Assembly: GCF_023898315.1 (NCBI RefSeq)
Contig: NC_064621.1
Location: 120,786,561-120,850,560, forward strand
Direction of reading: 5' to 3'
DNA: 64,000 nt
From: Schistocerca nitens
Lineage: Eukaryota > Arthropoda > Insecta > Orthoptera > Acrididae
The position numbers and the translations under genes are program-made. The stretch's first letter is position 1; each line of letters opens with the position of its first letter. Below the pieces are notes generated by a model that ran no database searches, had not been told where the DNA came from, and saw only the letters and a program-made list of their open reading frames with translations. Below are positions 48,779-61,140 of the stretch, in pieces.

Positions 48779-49933
48779 GTTGGAGAGGGGCCATGCAGAG
48801 ACACCTCTGCATGAAGTCACGATAGCAATGGGTATCTTTGAAGCGTCTCTGACGCTAGAAAAACGTCTTCGAAGTTCAGTTATTTATCGTCTTGTTCCAC
48901 ACTGGCCTTCTAGCCGATGCCTCATTCAGTTACGTGTTGAATTGTCGCTGATGGCTGGCAAGCCAGCTCCTCGTCTGCACGCCCAGGTGAAGAGTGAGTG
49001 ACCTCACGTCGCAGCACGCTCCTGGCGTGGCTGTGGTCCAGCACGAATGGTGTCATTCTAGTTGCTGGAGTGTGCGTCATCACAATCCGAATTCAATGTT
49101 GAAACTTCATGACCCATCCGTGAAGTTGCATTGTCGGAAGTCGTGTGGCCTGTCGATCTCCTACCTACTGGCCAGGTAGGTTTCAGCACCCAGAGACGCC
49201 AAAGTGTTAAACAGGAACGTGGTCCCCACGAGGCCCTTCAGCCAGTTTCCAAGCTGAAATTCGGTGCTGTCAGAACCCTGCGATGTTGCGTTGTCAGACG
49301 AGAGTCAGCTTCTCCATTAGCAATGGCAGATGGCGAACAGGATTAAGTTCATCAAATAAAGACCGTCATCTCATGTACATTATCGGCTGTTTCCTAGACG
49401 GTTCTGGGGTATATAGGACATAGATTCCCTACAGTATCATCATAGAGTATACCACTACAGCTCATACTACTACAGCTAATCTTGGAGTCGAGTGCTATTA
49501 CTCTGAACGCCATAGATTCCAACGACCAACTTCTTGGGAGCTGCAGACCTCGAGTATTTAAAGGGAGCTAACTTGATGCTATGACGTGATGTTGAGTTCT
49601 TAATGACATGTGTATTATTCTACTATATTCGCTTAACAGGCTCTTAACTGCTGCGAAGTTTTTGTGATACCGGTTCTTATGAAAGAGGTACAGTTTCTTC
49701 CGTCATATCTTACGAGCTAATGAATATATGTGCCACGTTTCCCTTGGTTTTCTGCCCCATGCTATTTTCTCTTGGCATGATGTAAGATGACGAGGCCTGA
49801 CCCACATACAACACATCAATTATTTCTTCGTTGTGTCTCTGCCTCTGGGATGACCGCCCTTTGCTTTTAGTAAGGTTAATGAGTTTTAATGAATTTTTTT
49901 CTAATTTTCAATCCGTTACTATTCTGTTCCATA
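48779..49933. repeat. Direct repeat L, probable 3' LTR of the gypsy-type provirus
   Basis: About 1.15 kb aligned end to end with 57659-58740 in the same orientation. Shared landmarks include gatacctct/gacacctct, cgtcttgttccac, gcccaggtgaagagt, gctggagtgtgc, ggcacccagag, tatttaaa-ggagctaac and cttacgagctaa. It lies on the 3' side of a minus-strand gypsy-type coding block. Edges: tgctatgg begins it on the minus strand near 49933. The far end, near 48790, is not sharply defined and no target duplication was confirmed. Confidence 0.62.
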
Positions 49934-50014
49934 GCACATCCCTACTCTTTAATAAAATCCGGCCCGAATTTTCTCTGCTTTACTTGTTACTACTTACCCA
50001 GCACCTGCCTTATA

Positions 50015-51487
50015 CACTGAAGTGCGAGAGAAACTGGTATAGGCATGTGTATTCAAATACAGAGACTTGTAAACAGGCGGAATACCACACTGTACTCGGC
50101 AACTCCTATATAAGACAACAAGTGTCTGGCCCAGTTGTTAGATCGGCTACTGCTGCTACAATGGCAGCGAATCGTTCAACATGACAGAAGTGCAAGCCTT
50201 TCGCAAATTTCTACAGATTTCAGGGCTGAGCCATTAACAAGTATCACGCCATTCAACGAAACATCATCGATATGGGCTTTCGGAGCCGGAAGTCCACTTG
50301 TGTAACCGTTGATAACTGCACGACACAAAGCTTTAGGTCTCGCCTGGGCCCGTCACGACCAGTATTGGACTGTTGATGACTGGTAACGTGTCACCTGGTC
50401 GGATTAGTCTGGTTTCAAATTGTATCGAGAGTAAGGACGTGTAGGGGTATGGAGACTGTTGTGTCTAGACCATACAGCCTAGACACAATGCTGTAGCCGA
50501 TAGGGCACGCAAGGCTAACGCAGACGGGCGTGAAGTCTGGAACATGAGAACTTATAAATGAATAAGAAGAAAAGTACGTAGATGCTTGTTACTTAACTTT
50601 TAATTAGTCCTTGGAATACATCTCTCTTGAATATTAGTAAGCTATAGGCACTGATACAAATGGCGCCTTGCTAGTTGGTCGCCATTTAACTTAGCAGAGG
50701 GCTATTCTACTGTCTATCTCTCGGCAATTGAGAGCAAGGCTTAGCACGTCCACTCGCTAGCTATGTTGTCCGTACAACTGGGGCGAGGTCTCCTCAGTCT
50801 CTCGAGACCTGCCATGTGGTGGCGCTAGGTTTGCGATCACACAGTGGCGACACGCGTGTCCGACATGTACTACAGGACCGCGGCCGATTTAAGTTACCAC
50901 CTAGTAAGTGTGGTGTCTAGCGGTGACACCACAGAGACAAAATCATAAATCCATGGACCTTGCATGTCAGCAGAGGACTGTTCAAGCTGGTGGATGCTCT
51001 GTAATGGTGTGGGGTGTGTGCAGTTGTTATTAGAACGATATTAGACCCCCCGAAACGTCTAGATACGGCTCTGACAGGTGACAACTACGTAAGTATCCTA
51101 TGTGATCACCTGCATCCATTCATGTCCATTGTGTATTCCGATGGACTTGGGCAATCCCAGCAGGACAATGCGACACTCCACACGTCCAGACTTGCTGTAG
51201 AGTGGCCCCAGATACACTCTTCTTAGTTCAAACACTTCTCCCCAGATATGAACATTATTGAGCATATCTGGGATGCCTTGCAACGTGCTATTCAGAAGAG
51301 ATCTCCACGCCCTAGTACTCTTACGGATCTGTGGACAACCCCGCAGGATTTCTGGTGTCAGTTCCCTCCAGCACTACTTCAGACATTAGCCGAGTCCATG
51401 CCATGTGGTGCTGCGGCACTTCTGCGTTCTGGTAGGAGACCATACACGATATTAGGCAAGTGTACCATTTTCATTGGCTCCTCAGTG
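50015..51487 (+). mobile_element. Tc1-like element carrying a solo LTR
   Basis: Begins cactgaagtg after TA (50013-50014) and ends ctcagtg before TA (51488-51489). It is the same family as the 42.6-kb copy. Transposase pieces include 'QVSRHS' near 50240, 'GNVSPGRISLVSNCI' near 50385 and 'SAEDCSSWWMLCNGVGC' near 50970, with the IEHIWD block at 51259-51276 in the plus frame 'NIIEHIWDALQRA'. The gene is split by an LTR at 50457-50933 and has many stops. Without the LTR the element is just under 1 kb. Confidence 0.88.
50457..50933 (-). mobile_element. Solo LTR, copy 3, nested in a Tc1-like element
   Basis: Minus-strand copy of the 14.5/30.1-kb family, closest by eye to copy 2. The perfect 5-bp duplication gagac (50452-50456 and 50934-50938) lies inside the Tc1 transposase sequence. 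The 5' palindrome is at 50909-50933. The 3' hairpin is tgtgtctag (50460-50468) with ctagacaca (50479-50487), a perfect 9-bp stem unlike the other copies. Confidence 0.92.
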
Positions 51488-51839
51488 TATTTTAAATAAA
51501 TTGGCTTACAACTGTTTCCTGTGTTGCTTCAAACCAGAGTCTTGAATCTTAGTTAGCTTAATTAACCTACTTTGTCATATTGCCCTGGTTAACTACGTGA
51601 TGTATGTGTTCGTCTTCTGTTACTTATTACTCGTGTGCGTCCACTTGAAAGGTATCTAGTTACTGGTTGCCTCATTTGAATGATTTTTTTTATCATACGC
51701 TTTACACAAAATTAAGCTACACACATAAATACTGGAACCAAGATTAATGCTTGTCGTTGATAAAGTGTAAATGATTGTGTTCTGTCTACGTTGCTTATCG
51801 AATTGTTTCACGTGCTCTATTTGATTGACTGAATTGTTT

Positions 51840-53345
51840 CATTTTTCTGAAGCTATTAATTTGGCTATTGATTGTAGCAAAGCTAAATCTAAGCTTTGGT
51901 TAGTAAAAGTTAAGTTTCGATTAGATAAGGCGTGTCGTGCTTCCTGCGGCCAATACATCATTGGTTTGGAGACGTTAGTCATTGTTGTGCCAGTGATGGT
52001 AGCTGGAAGATGAAATTGTCTTTTTGCTGTTCACAATTAGTTCTGTTAATTAACAATCTATTGCCTAGTGTTCTAGTTTCGTTACCCCAGTTCGTTTACC
52101 GTTTCTGTAGCAAGTGATACATACTGTTTGTGGTGCAAATACAGAGTAAAGCCAGTGATCGTTTGTTGCTCGTCTGCATCATCCTTGTTGAACAAATAAT
52201 ATTTTCTCTAATACACTCTTTGAAATCTGTTACAGACATGACGACATGAGCATCTCTCCGTCTAGAAACTGATAAATCTTCACGAGTTTGAATCTGTATA
52301 CATTTCCCAATCGTACTCCAATTAACAGGGTATGGACGTACCGTGTAACACTGGTACTGTGCATTCATTCCTACTATTGAAAATACAATTTTAATGTTCA
52401 GTCTAATCTTATCAGTATCTAGTGTCACATCAGATTTGCTGTAAAATAAAGCCTTATCATTATATGTTATTAGCACGACTTGTTGTAGCATTCTGGAGAG
52501 TCTCTTTGGGATTTATGTAATACCATCAGCACCTGATGTGGATTCAATAACGTGGAAATAAATTGCCCACGAGTAGCGTGATGTATTGCTTAATGCAAAG
52601 TTTCGACCTCGATTCATGCATCGTCTAATCTTCCTGCTAAAGCTCGTAATGATGTAGCTGTTAACACTTTTTCATATAATCTTCTCAACCGACGTTGTGT
52701 TTTTCTAGATCACTATTTAAGACTTTCCTGGAGTTACGTGCATATTGTCCTAATTCTGTTGTTAAGTTTCGTACTGTTTTACTAACGTTGGGCATTCCTT
52801 GCTCCTTTTCCCAGCACATGTTGTGTGCCAATCTACCTTTGTATTTTTATCTTCTGCTAACTCTGCCGTTTAAATTCTTGATATCCTCGTTATCCGCTGT
52901 TCCAAACACAGTTTTGAACAGTTTCGCTCCTGCGTTTAACCAATCACGTTTTTTACATATTAACATTTATGGTACAATTTCTGTTATCTGCTGAAATTGA
53001 GTCCTCAGTTTATCACACATGAGTTTTAATTCCTGATACTCTTTCTGAATATATTCCAATAAGACTTCTATCTCCACTTCCTTTTGTAAAGCTGTAAACT
53101 TATCTTGCAGTCTTCGTACATCATTACTTATTTCCAAGATGTTAAATGTAAACGCGACTGTCCGACTGGGATTCGTTAGTAGAATATCTGATTGCGTAAC
53201 AAATAAAATTCCATTACATAGCGGTTGATTCTCTATGATATCTCCTCTGCAGCAGTATAGTAGCACTATGCACAGAAAATGTGTTTTGGTCAGCGTCTTG
53301 ACACGCCATTTGAGAGAAAGGGAAGCACCATATATTCCCATCCTC
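51840..53345 (-). pseudogene. Env-like third frame of a gypsy-type provirus, decayed
   Basis: At the position expected after integrase, minus-strand frames start with a hydrophobic signal-like segment ('FLCIVLLYCC', about 53270) and a long heptad-rich region (52975-53110, 'DVRRLQDKFTALQKEVE'). A Cys-containing segment follows at 52096-52491, and then an open stretch near 51850-52010. Position, signal and coiled coil suggest an envelope-type protein as in insect errantiviruses. No furin site or fusion peptide can be confirmed, and no transmembrane anchor was seen. Frames are broken in several places, so no protein is possible. Annotated as a relic only. Confidence 0.5.
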
Positions 53346-53559
53346 CTTTATATATGTAAATAAATATAGAACATAACAAGTAAGGAAAATTAAGACTAAC
53401 CTATATTTGCATTGTATCCCAGAACTTCCGCTATTTACTTCTAGATGTAAGTGCATAAGGTATGTCTCTCTGATGCATCTGCTTCGTTTGTATTTCTACT
53501 TTTTCCACATACGGTTTTACTCTAATTACGTGTACTGTAGAACTGCAATTTGACCCAAT

Positions 53560-54560
53560 GTCCTATCCTATATTGTGGCAGTTTTCTCTCATGGCCCAAT
53601 ATGTTCTTGCTTCTCTAAAGCTTTTGTGTTGGCACGCTTTACCCTTTGTCAAATTTTTTCAAATTCTTTGCAAAATTCTTCATTGGTTCACCATCTGGAC
53701 CCAGTTTAGGTTGAACTGCATCCAAAGTTGACGACATTTTCCGCCTGTACGCTAACTCGTACGGCGAGAGGCCAGTTCTGGTATGAACTTTTATATATGA
53801 ACAGACGACAAAACTTAAATATAAATCCCAATCTGAGTGCTGTGAATCCACGTACTGGATTAACATTTTGGATAACATATGGTGGACTCGTTCTGTCCAC
53901 CTATTCGTCTGAGACTGGAATGGGCTGGTACGTAACTTCTTAAATTTTAATAAGTGACAAAGCTGTGTTATTTGGTCTGGTACTAAATTACTGCCTTGCT
54001 CTGTAATAATGATTTCTGGAGCGCCATTATTTAATAACCAGTTGCTTCTATTGCCTGTGCTAACGTACTAGCCTTCTGATCTAGAATGGCTGCCATAACC
54101 AGATATCGTGAAAAATTATCTAACATCATAATGACATATTTGTCACCTGCTTGTGTTCTATTAAAATGTCCGAGGACATCTAACGCTAACAAATAGGATG
54201 GTTTGTCAGTTCTGGTAGGGGTTGTAAATGAATTCTCTGATGACAAAAATCTACTCATTGTGCACATTGGATGCAGTTCGTTACGTATTGTTCAGCATCA
54301 CTGTGACGCGTTTTCCATAAAAATCTTTCACCGACCCATCTATCAGTTGTCGATTTTCCTCCGCGGCCTAATAATGGGTGGTCATGCGCTTGATGTAATA
54401 CTTCCAACCTCAGTGCTGCAGGAACTACAATGCGAGGTCCGCACTTTGTACATCTGTACAGCATGCCTTCTTGCGGTGAAACAAAAGCTGCGTACGAGAC
54501 AAACAAGCAGCAACGAAAATAAGGGATTCCGTACACAACTGTTAACATTTCTTTTTCAGC
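53560..54560 (-). pseudogene. Gypsy-type integrase, decayed
   Basis: On the minus strand, the zinc-binding HHCC region ends in 'TNCIQCAQ' (about 54258). 'YLLALDVLGHFNRTQAGD' with the first catalytic Asp follows at about 54170-54200, then 'SRYLVMAA'. The C-terminal part at 53639-53878 reads 'YVDSQHSDWDLYLSFVV' and 'TGLSPYELAYRR', typical of Ty3/gypsy integrases. The frame is shifted between segments. Confidence 0.82.
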
Positions 54561-55560
54561 TGCTGAATAATTAATTTCAGCGTTATTCAGTTGTGTGGAG
54601 GCATATGCTACCGGATGTTCTTTTCTATCAACATTCCGACTTAAGACAGAGCCGAAAGCATTGTTGGACACATCACACGCATGAACTCCAGTTCAAAGTC
54701 AGGGAATATTAACACTGGATCTGGTATTAACATACTCTTGCGTATCAGAAACACTTCTTGGCAGTGTAGTAGTTTGCGGTGTCGGAAAATAACGTATGTC
54801 AGATGTAAGTCGAGGATCCGTCCTCACTCCGTCTCAAGTGATAATATGCTCAGGATAAGTTACTTGTGTCTGAGTAAAATTACGTTTCTCCACACTTAGT
54901 GTAAGGTGTGCTCCCCTCAATCTACTAAACGCTTGATTCAGACGTTTAACACGATCTTCTACAGTTTTTGAATAGATGACTATATCTTCAAGACATACCG
55001 TACAGATCTTCGGTTGTAACTCACGAAGTGCACCATCTGATAGTCGCTGGAGCATTTTTCAATCGAAACGGCATTGTCCACCATTGTTAATAACCCGCTG
55101 TGAAAGCAGTCTTGGGTCTGCCTTCACGAAGCATTTCAAGCTGGTAATAACCACTTCTAAGATGAATCGTTGAGAAATGTGAGGTCGTCTAATGTATCCA
55201 TTATGTTCAGCATTTGATGTGCACCGATTGTGGTTCATGTGTTCAAGTAGCGATAGTGGCAGAAAAATCGGAATTTTCTGGTACTATCAAATGATTTTTT
55301 GGGTACAAGGGTAATATTTGCCGACCGAGGACTACCGCTATGCTCGATAATACCCTCACACAATTACTGGTCTATAACTTCGTCCGATAGTAGTTGTAGA
55401 TGTTTCGCTATTCTGTATGGTGTGCTATAAGCTGATGGGCTGTCGCCTGTTGGTATGCAGTGTTGTGGGACAGATGTTGCTGGTAGTGGACCACCTGAAC
55501 TGAATAAGTCTGAGTATTCTAGCAACAGAGCTCCATGGCTTCTCGTTCACCATAATTCAA
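54255..55560 (-). pseudogene. Gypsy-type reverse transcriptase/RNase H, decayed
   Basis: Minus-strand fragments include 'SGSPRSANITLVPKKSF' (about 55300-55350), 'INNGGQCRF' (about 55080), and 54834-55055 with the catalytic box read as C-L-E-D at 54984-54995 instead of Y-x-D-D. The RNase H part at 54600-54671 has 'HPVAYASTQLNNAEINYSAAEKEML' in pieces, but jumps from 'YFRCCLF' to the integrase zinc region with sequence missing between. The changed active site and the deletion make it inactive. Confidence 0.85.
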
Positions 55561-55783
55561 GTGACGAACCTTGTAAAGCAGTGCAGATGCATTGACGGTT
55601 TGTTTGATACTGTGATCACGGATTCATCCTTCGATATTCTCATCTCTAAACTCGTTATAAGTAATGCTTTAGTCAGATTCACTTCATCCGTCCTGAAGTT
55701 ATCCAAGCCTACTGGAATCATCAGTTCCCCTTTAACGTTGCTTAAACCGCAATTCATCTAATGCTTCAGTGTTCTGCAGTGGC

Positions 55784-56128
55784 TCAATCACACATAATAC
55801 CTGCTGTGGCACAAATGTCCAAGAATCGCAGACTACCCTTGCCCCACAGTTGGCAACACTTCCATATGCTCACGAAAGTTTCAGTCGTAAAATGGAGCTG
55901 TCTTGTCCCCAATGACACCAAGTAATTGTTTTCCCCTCCATATAATTTATATCTTGGAATCCCTAGTCTTCTCCTACCCATGAGGTCTAGACTAATAACA
56001 GATACATATGCACCAGTATCGACTAGAAATTTACAGTCTTCATTATTTAAAAAGCCCATGAAACAACTGTCCGTCTCTGCCTTAGTGTCTGCAGTACTCT
56101 TATGTACCAGGAATGTTTTCCGACGCAC
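55784..56128 (-). pseudogene. Gypsy-type aspartic protease region
   Basis: A 114-codon minus frame contains 'CKFLVDTGAYVSVIS', the D-T-G active-site loop of retroviral-type proteases, with later 'GRRRLGIPRYKLY'. The active site itself is intact, but the flanking gag and RT are broken, so it is a relic. Confidence 0.85.
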
Positions 56129-56249
56129 GAAACAACCCCGTTTATGTGTAACGTTTTCCGTTGATTATTTCCTTTACCCTGCTTCTAATTCTCACAATCG
56201 TTTGCCTTGTGTAGGTAACACACTCATCTGTAACATTGTGCTTGATTGC

Positions 56250-57069
56250 GTTGAATCTTCAAATGCCCCTTCTTCCCACAACAATAACAATTCTTTTCAG
56301 AAGAAAAAAGTCGCCATCAGTGAGTACCATGTAAAAATATCTACCTCCTGCAGATGCGTGGCAATACGTATTTCTGCACCCAAATCCTCTGGATTTTCCA
56401 CTCGGACTCTTCGTGAAACCTCCACGGAATTCCTCGCAAAAACACATCGAGTGATCAGTTTTCTGATTCCCTGAGTAATACGCGATCCGTATGAGGATTT
56501 CACGACCTCTCATATGTTTGAGCATTTATTTTGTGGAAGTTTCTACAGTCTCATTTGCCTTCTGTCTGTCTGCCCATTCAACTTTTCCCCTAAGAAACCT
56601 GGCACTATTTTGCTTATGGTATCTCTGACGCTAACCTTCTCTTAACTGTTCAGATGTACTGCTCAGTGTGTCATGATACATCACGTGCGTCTTGGCCTGA
56701 CAAGTAGGAAGTAAATTGGCCATCCGCAAAGTAATTTCAGCTGACCAATTACACATTCTGGCTTTAGCTAGTACATCATTAATGAATACCCTGACGTGCC
56801 CTGTTGTTTTGCTGGAGAGGGGAGTGATGAGGTTAGCTATTAAAGAATCTACGGATAGGTGGGCCATTCCTACTGACGACTAAAATGCACTTGAACCCTG
56901 CAGTGAATATCGCGCAGCCCACACAGATTCTGTGTGCCACCAATTTCTCATGGCGTAACTTCTGTTGAGCAACTTCCTCCAACAATTGTGACACTTGGTC
57001 CGTTGAAGTGGCTATACTATCACTCATAGGAACTGACCTTGTGTCCAGCATATTTGTGTAATTTATCAC
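56250..57069 (-). pseudogene. Gypsy-type gag, decayed
   Basis: The frame at 56833-57069 contains the probable initiator Met at 57027 ('MSDSIATSTDQVSQLLEEV'), a coiled-coil-like start. The frame at 56631-56867 has capsid-like 'TGHVRVFINDVLAKARMCNW'. Near 56262-56300 a shifted frame has a zinc-knuckle-like CYCCGKKGH. It belongs upstream of the protease, giving the normal gag-PR-RT-RH-IN order on the minus strand. Confidence 0.8.
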
Positions 57070-57252
57070 TATCTTATATATATACCAGTAACATTACACC
57101 GGACAGGAAAAATACGGCTTACACTGTACGAAACGAGAGTTCTGTTGCCTGAACATCACCCAGTGACACTGAGCACATTCACGTGCTGCACGATCGTAAC
57201 GTCTACAAGTAGAACAAGTCGCCAGCACAAATATAGTTCATGGTTCACTATG

Positions 57253-57456
57253 GTTCAAATGTTTGAAATGGCTCTGAGCACTATGTGACTTAATATCTGA
57301 GGTCATCAGTCTCCTAGGACTTAGAACTACTTAAACTTAACTAACCTGAGGACATCACACACATCCATGACCGAGGCAGGATTCGAACCTGCGACCGTAG
57401 CGGTCGCGCGGTTCCAGACTGAAGCGTCTAGAACTGCTCGGTCACAGCGGCCGGCC
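57253..57456 (-). mobile_element. tRNA-derived SINE, family 1, in the provirus leader
   Basis: Minus-strand copy with the exact 11-bp duplication ggttcactatg (57242-57252 and 57457-57467). It lies between the gag start and the 57.66-kb direct repeat, so it inserted after the provirus. Confidence 0.95.
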
Positions 57457-57658
57457 GGTTCACTATGAGCCGTTAAATTATTACAAACAGCAGATTTCAC
57501 TGGTATCAAATACTTGCTTCTGCTCTCTGCTAAATCAACAGGCTCCGTTGGTTATCCATCAATAGGCCTGGTCCGAATTCAAGGCGCTGGAGTCGAACAC
57601 CTCCGATGCCAAATCCTTTGATGACGGCGTGGGAGTTCACACTTCTGAATTAATTTTG

Positions 57659-58740
57659 AGAGGCGCCGAGCGGAGATACCTCTACGTGATGTCAGGATAG
57701 CAGTTTGGTACCTGCGAAGTATCTCTAACGCTTGTAAAATGTTGTCAGAGTCCAATTATTCGTCAACCATGTTTACAGTCGTCTTGTTCCACGCCGGCCT
57801 TGTAGCCGATGCGTCGTCCAGCTGATTGTTGGATTCCCGCTGACGACTGCCGGGTCAACTCGTTATCAGCAGGCCCAGGTGAAGAGTAAGTAACCTCGCG
57901 CCGCGACGCTGCTAGAGGCCACCACGAATGGCCTCCTACTAGCTGCTGGAGTGTGCCTCATCCCACTCCGAAAAACATGTAGACTCTTCACGATACATCC
58001 GCGATGTAGTGTTGTCATAAGTCGTCTGGTCGGTCGATCTCCTTCTTGCCGGCCACGTAAGTTTCGGCACCCAGAGGCGCTAAAGAAACAGGATCGTAGA
58101 TTCCTCGAGGCCCGGCTGGCGGTTTCCGCGTTGAAGTTCGGTGATATCAACACTCCATGACGTGGAGTTGTCAGAAAATAGACAGTTTCTCCATCACCAA
58201 TGGTAAGAGGCGAACAGCATGAAGTTCATCAGTCGAAAATAGTCGTTTCAGGTACATTTCGGCTGGTTTGTAGCGCTATTACTGTGAACCATATCGATCC
58301 CAATGATCAACTCCTTGAGATCTGGAGAGGTCGAATATTTAAAAGGAGCTAACAAGACGCTATAACTTGATGCTCGGTTCGTAATGACTGCATGTGTCCT
58401 TATCCTGCTATATTGGATTAACTGCTACGTACATTCTCTGATACTGGTTCTTATGAAGCAGGTGCAGTTTCTTCTGGCATCTCTTACGAGCTAACGAATG
58501 TGTGTGTCGCTTTTCCGTCTTTTTTCTGTTCCACGCTATTTTCCGCTCAACTCGTCCTCTCCCTCTCTTGGTGCAGTGCTGTAACGTGACGATGCCTGGC
58601 TCATTTCCGACATTCCGCTTATTTCCTGAGTCTGTCTCGGCCTCCGGCGTAACTGCACTTTGCCTGTAGCAAGGTGAATAAGTTTTAATAAAAGTTCATA
58701 ATTTCCAACCCTTCACTATTCCGTGCTGTACCACAGCAGC
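57659..58740. repeat. Direct repeat H, probable 5' LTR of the gypsy-type provirus
   Basis: Counterpart of 48779-49933 in the same orientation, roughly three-quarters identical by eye. On the minus strand it would begin tgctgtgg near 58735 and end near 57659, 400-600 bp before gag. At that end is ctcggcgcctc, which could be the remains of a tRNA primer site. A TATTTAAA palindrome near 58337 could act as a TATA box on either strand. Confidence 0.6.
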
Positions 58741-60675
58741 GCAAAACTAAATATTCTTAAATCTGTTTTCAAATGTTGCTTTACAAGGGAAAACCCAGGA
58801 GTATTGCCCCAATCTAATATCTTGCCACTGAAAAGATGAAGAAATAGATATTAGTGTCAGTGGCGTTAAGAGACAGCTCAAATCATTAAAAGTGATCAGT
58901 CCCATTTTGTGTCATCTCCTGTATTACAAAATTAGTATGTTGATCATTTTAACGATTCAAAATCGTTTCGAGAGTGCTATTCACGGACAATTGACTGCCA
59001 GCTGCCCTTTCTCAATCATTCTTTCACTCATTCCTTGGATAATACCTTTGTTGATGGAATTTACATTTATTGACGTTGTTATTCTTTATTGTTGACTGTA
59101 ATTTCTCTGCCAATTATGGACAATTCATTGCAAAAGTAAAAATGAAATATAAAATACAAGGACCCACGTCGCAAAATCAGTTTACATAGGTGTGCACTTT
59201 GGTGCTTTTCACCCGATTGGCAAACCCATGTTTTTGACTGAAGGTCCATTGAAAACTCAAACATCCATCCCTATACAATTTGAAATAAATAGAAATTTTA
59301 ATAACCTAAATGTAAATCAGAGTGACAGTAATGTCATGATCGGTCTTTTTACAATTAAGGTGAAGCAAAGAGCCATTAGTACAGTCTTAAACACACTATG
59401 TGTCACTATTGCTGGACATTTATTTGTTTGTGGTGTAAATGTCTTAATTATAGAGTCCTAGCAATGTCTGCCCAAGTCCAGTGCTTGGCTAGTGTACAAT
59501 TGTGTAAATCTACATACAAGCAAAATTGACAAGTTCTCTCGATATTTATGTAATATGGAATGACCACATAAGTACTTTGTGTATTAACCTAACATAGGCA
59601 TTCAAAACATGACAATATGGATAAAATGTACAAGTGAAATAAAATGATGATTAAAATCACACTTAAGACATAATACATAGAATGTCTCAGATTATCAAAG
59701 TTTAAAAAAAATATAATTCATTTCAGGATTGTCTGACTGTTGGGGTTAATTTTATTTTATTTTTTTATCATATTTATGAGGAACAGCTTCACCACATTGG
59801 TGTCTGATTGTAGCTACATACACACCTTTATTTCTAATGTTTATGTGACAGGAACAGGAGGAACGATGAAACTGGTTAGCATGATCAGGAGCACATGAGA
59901 GCCCAGTGAGACCAACAATGGTAGCAAGATGTCGCCTTGGCGACCCATATCTTCTTGATGCGGAGGCAACAGTACCGACTGAGTGGATCACAGTGCTGCT
60001 GCGTTTAGTGAGGTACTTTCTGTCCCGACAGATGGAAGGACTGCTCCCTCATTAGAACTCGGCATCGATGTCCCTCACACGAGAGACCGGTGACCCTCTG
60101 ATTTGTCCTCATCTGCAGAGACCTGGTGTAGACAGGCAGCAAAACGGAACTTCTGTGGCTAGTGGTGGGTAGGGGGGATGTACCATGATCTGCCCTATTG
60201 TGTGTGTATTATTTAATGTTTGTGGAGACATAGAGCACATATTACTCACATTTCTCCCTCCCTCCTATTTTGGGACACTGACTTTTATGATGTGGAAATA
60301 ATTTCACACCTAAGGTCACTTGAATATGGGAACAGATGTGTAAATTTAATTGATAGTCAAATTCACTGTTAGATGTTTCATGCTAATGTGGTTGGCTAAT
60401 AGGTATACTGGACATATGCCAGGTTCAGTCCACTGGTAAATTAGTTTAATAAAATTGGTTAGCGCTTGTAGTAGGTCACACATGTTGTAATTATATGAGT
60501 AATTACAGTTTTTGTATGACATCATTACAAGTGATATTGGCCTTGGTGTCTCAGTTGCTTACATTATGTTTATCCTCTAACTCCTGTTATGGACTTGAGA
60601 TTGGATTTGGTTTAGCTGTTGATTAGTTTTTATGCTCTTTGTTTTTAGTGCCATTTCTCTTGTAATGTTTAAAGA
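58741..60675. other. AT-rich DNA, nothing recognised
   Basis: Some short frames (59192-59461) read like protein in places, but no motif or gene structure supports them. Confidence 0.3.
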
Positions 60676-61140
60676 TTAAATGTTTGCGTATATATTTGTT
60701 ATTCTGGTATATTTTTCACCAAATGGTTGGCTCGTTATTATGTGACACTGTAATATCACAGGATTTATCAATAGTATCATGGAGTTATTAAATTACAGAG
60801 TACTATACGCAGTTCCTCATTTAGTTACGCTATTTGTATTCTCAAACTGCTGATATGGAGCTGACATTCGAGTTGTTTTGCTGCTGCTAGTCTGAATGAT
60901 TTGTGGTAGTCATATTGTTGCAACATAAAATATCTATGTATATTTTCGTATGTTGTAGTCTTTGTCAAACCGTCAGTTTATTTTTATCATGTGACATTGT
61001 AGTATCAGGTCTCATTACAATCGCAACATGTGACTGTTGTATTGAATAATATTGTACATGTGCATCTCTGTTTTGATATGTGATGGTTTTCACCAAATTG
61101 TTGGATTGTTTTCATCAGGTGACGTTATAATAGCACAATG
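60676..61140. repeat. Three degenerate copies of a 'ttcaccaaat...tgtgac' unit
   Basis: The pattern ttcaccaaa-ggttgg...gtgaca-tgtaatatcac occurs near 60711, with diverged versions near 60963 and 61089. The last two also share caatgtgactgtt and aatattgtac. Spacing is uneven (about 250 and 126 bp). Old, non-coding. Confidence 0.5.
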
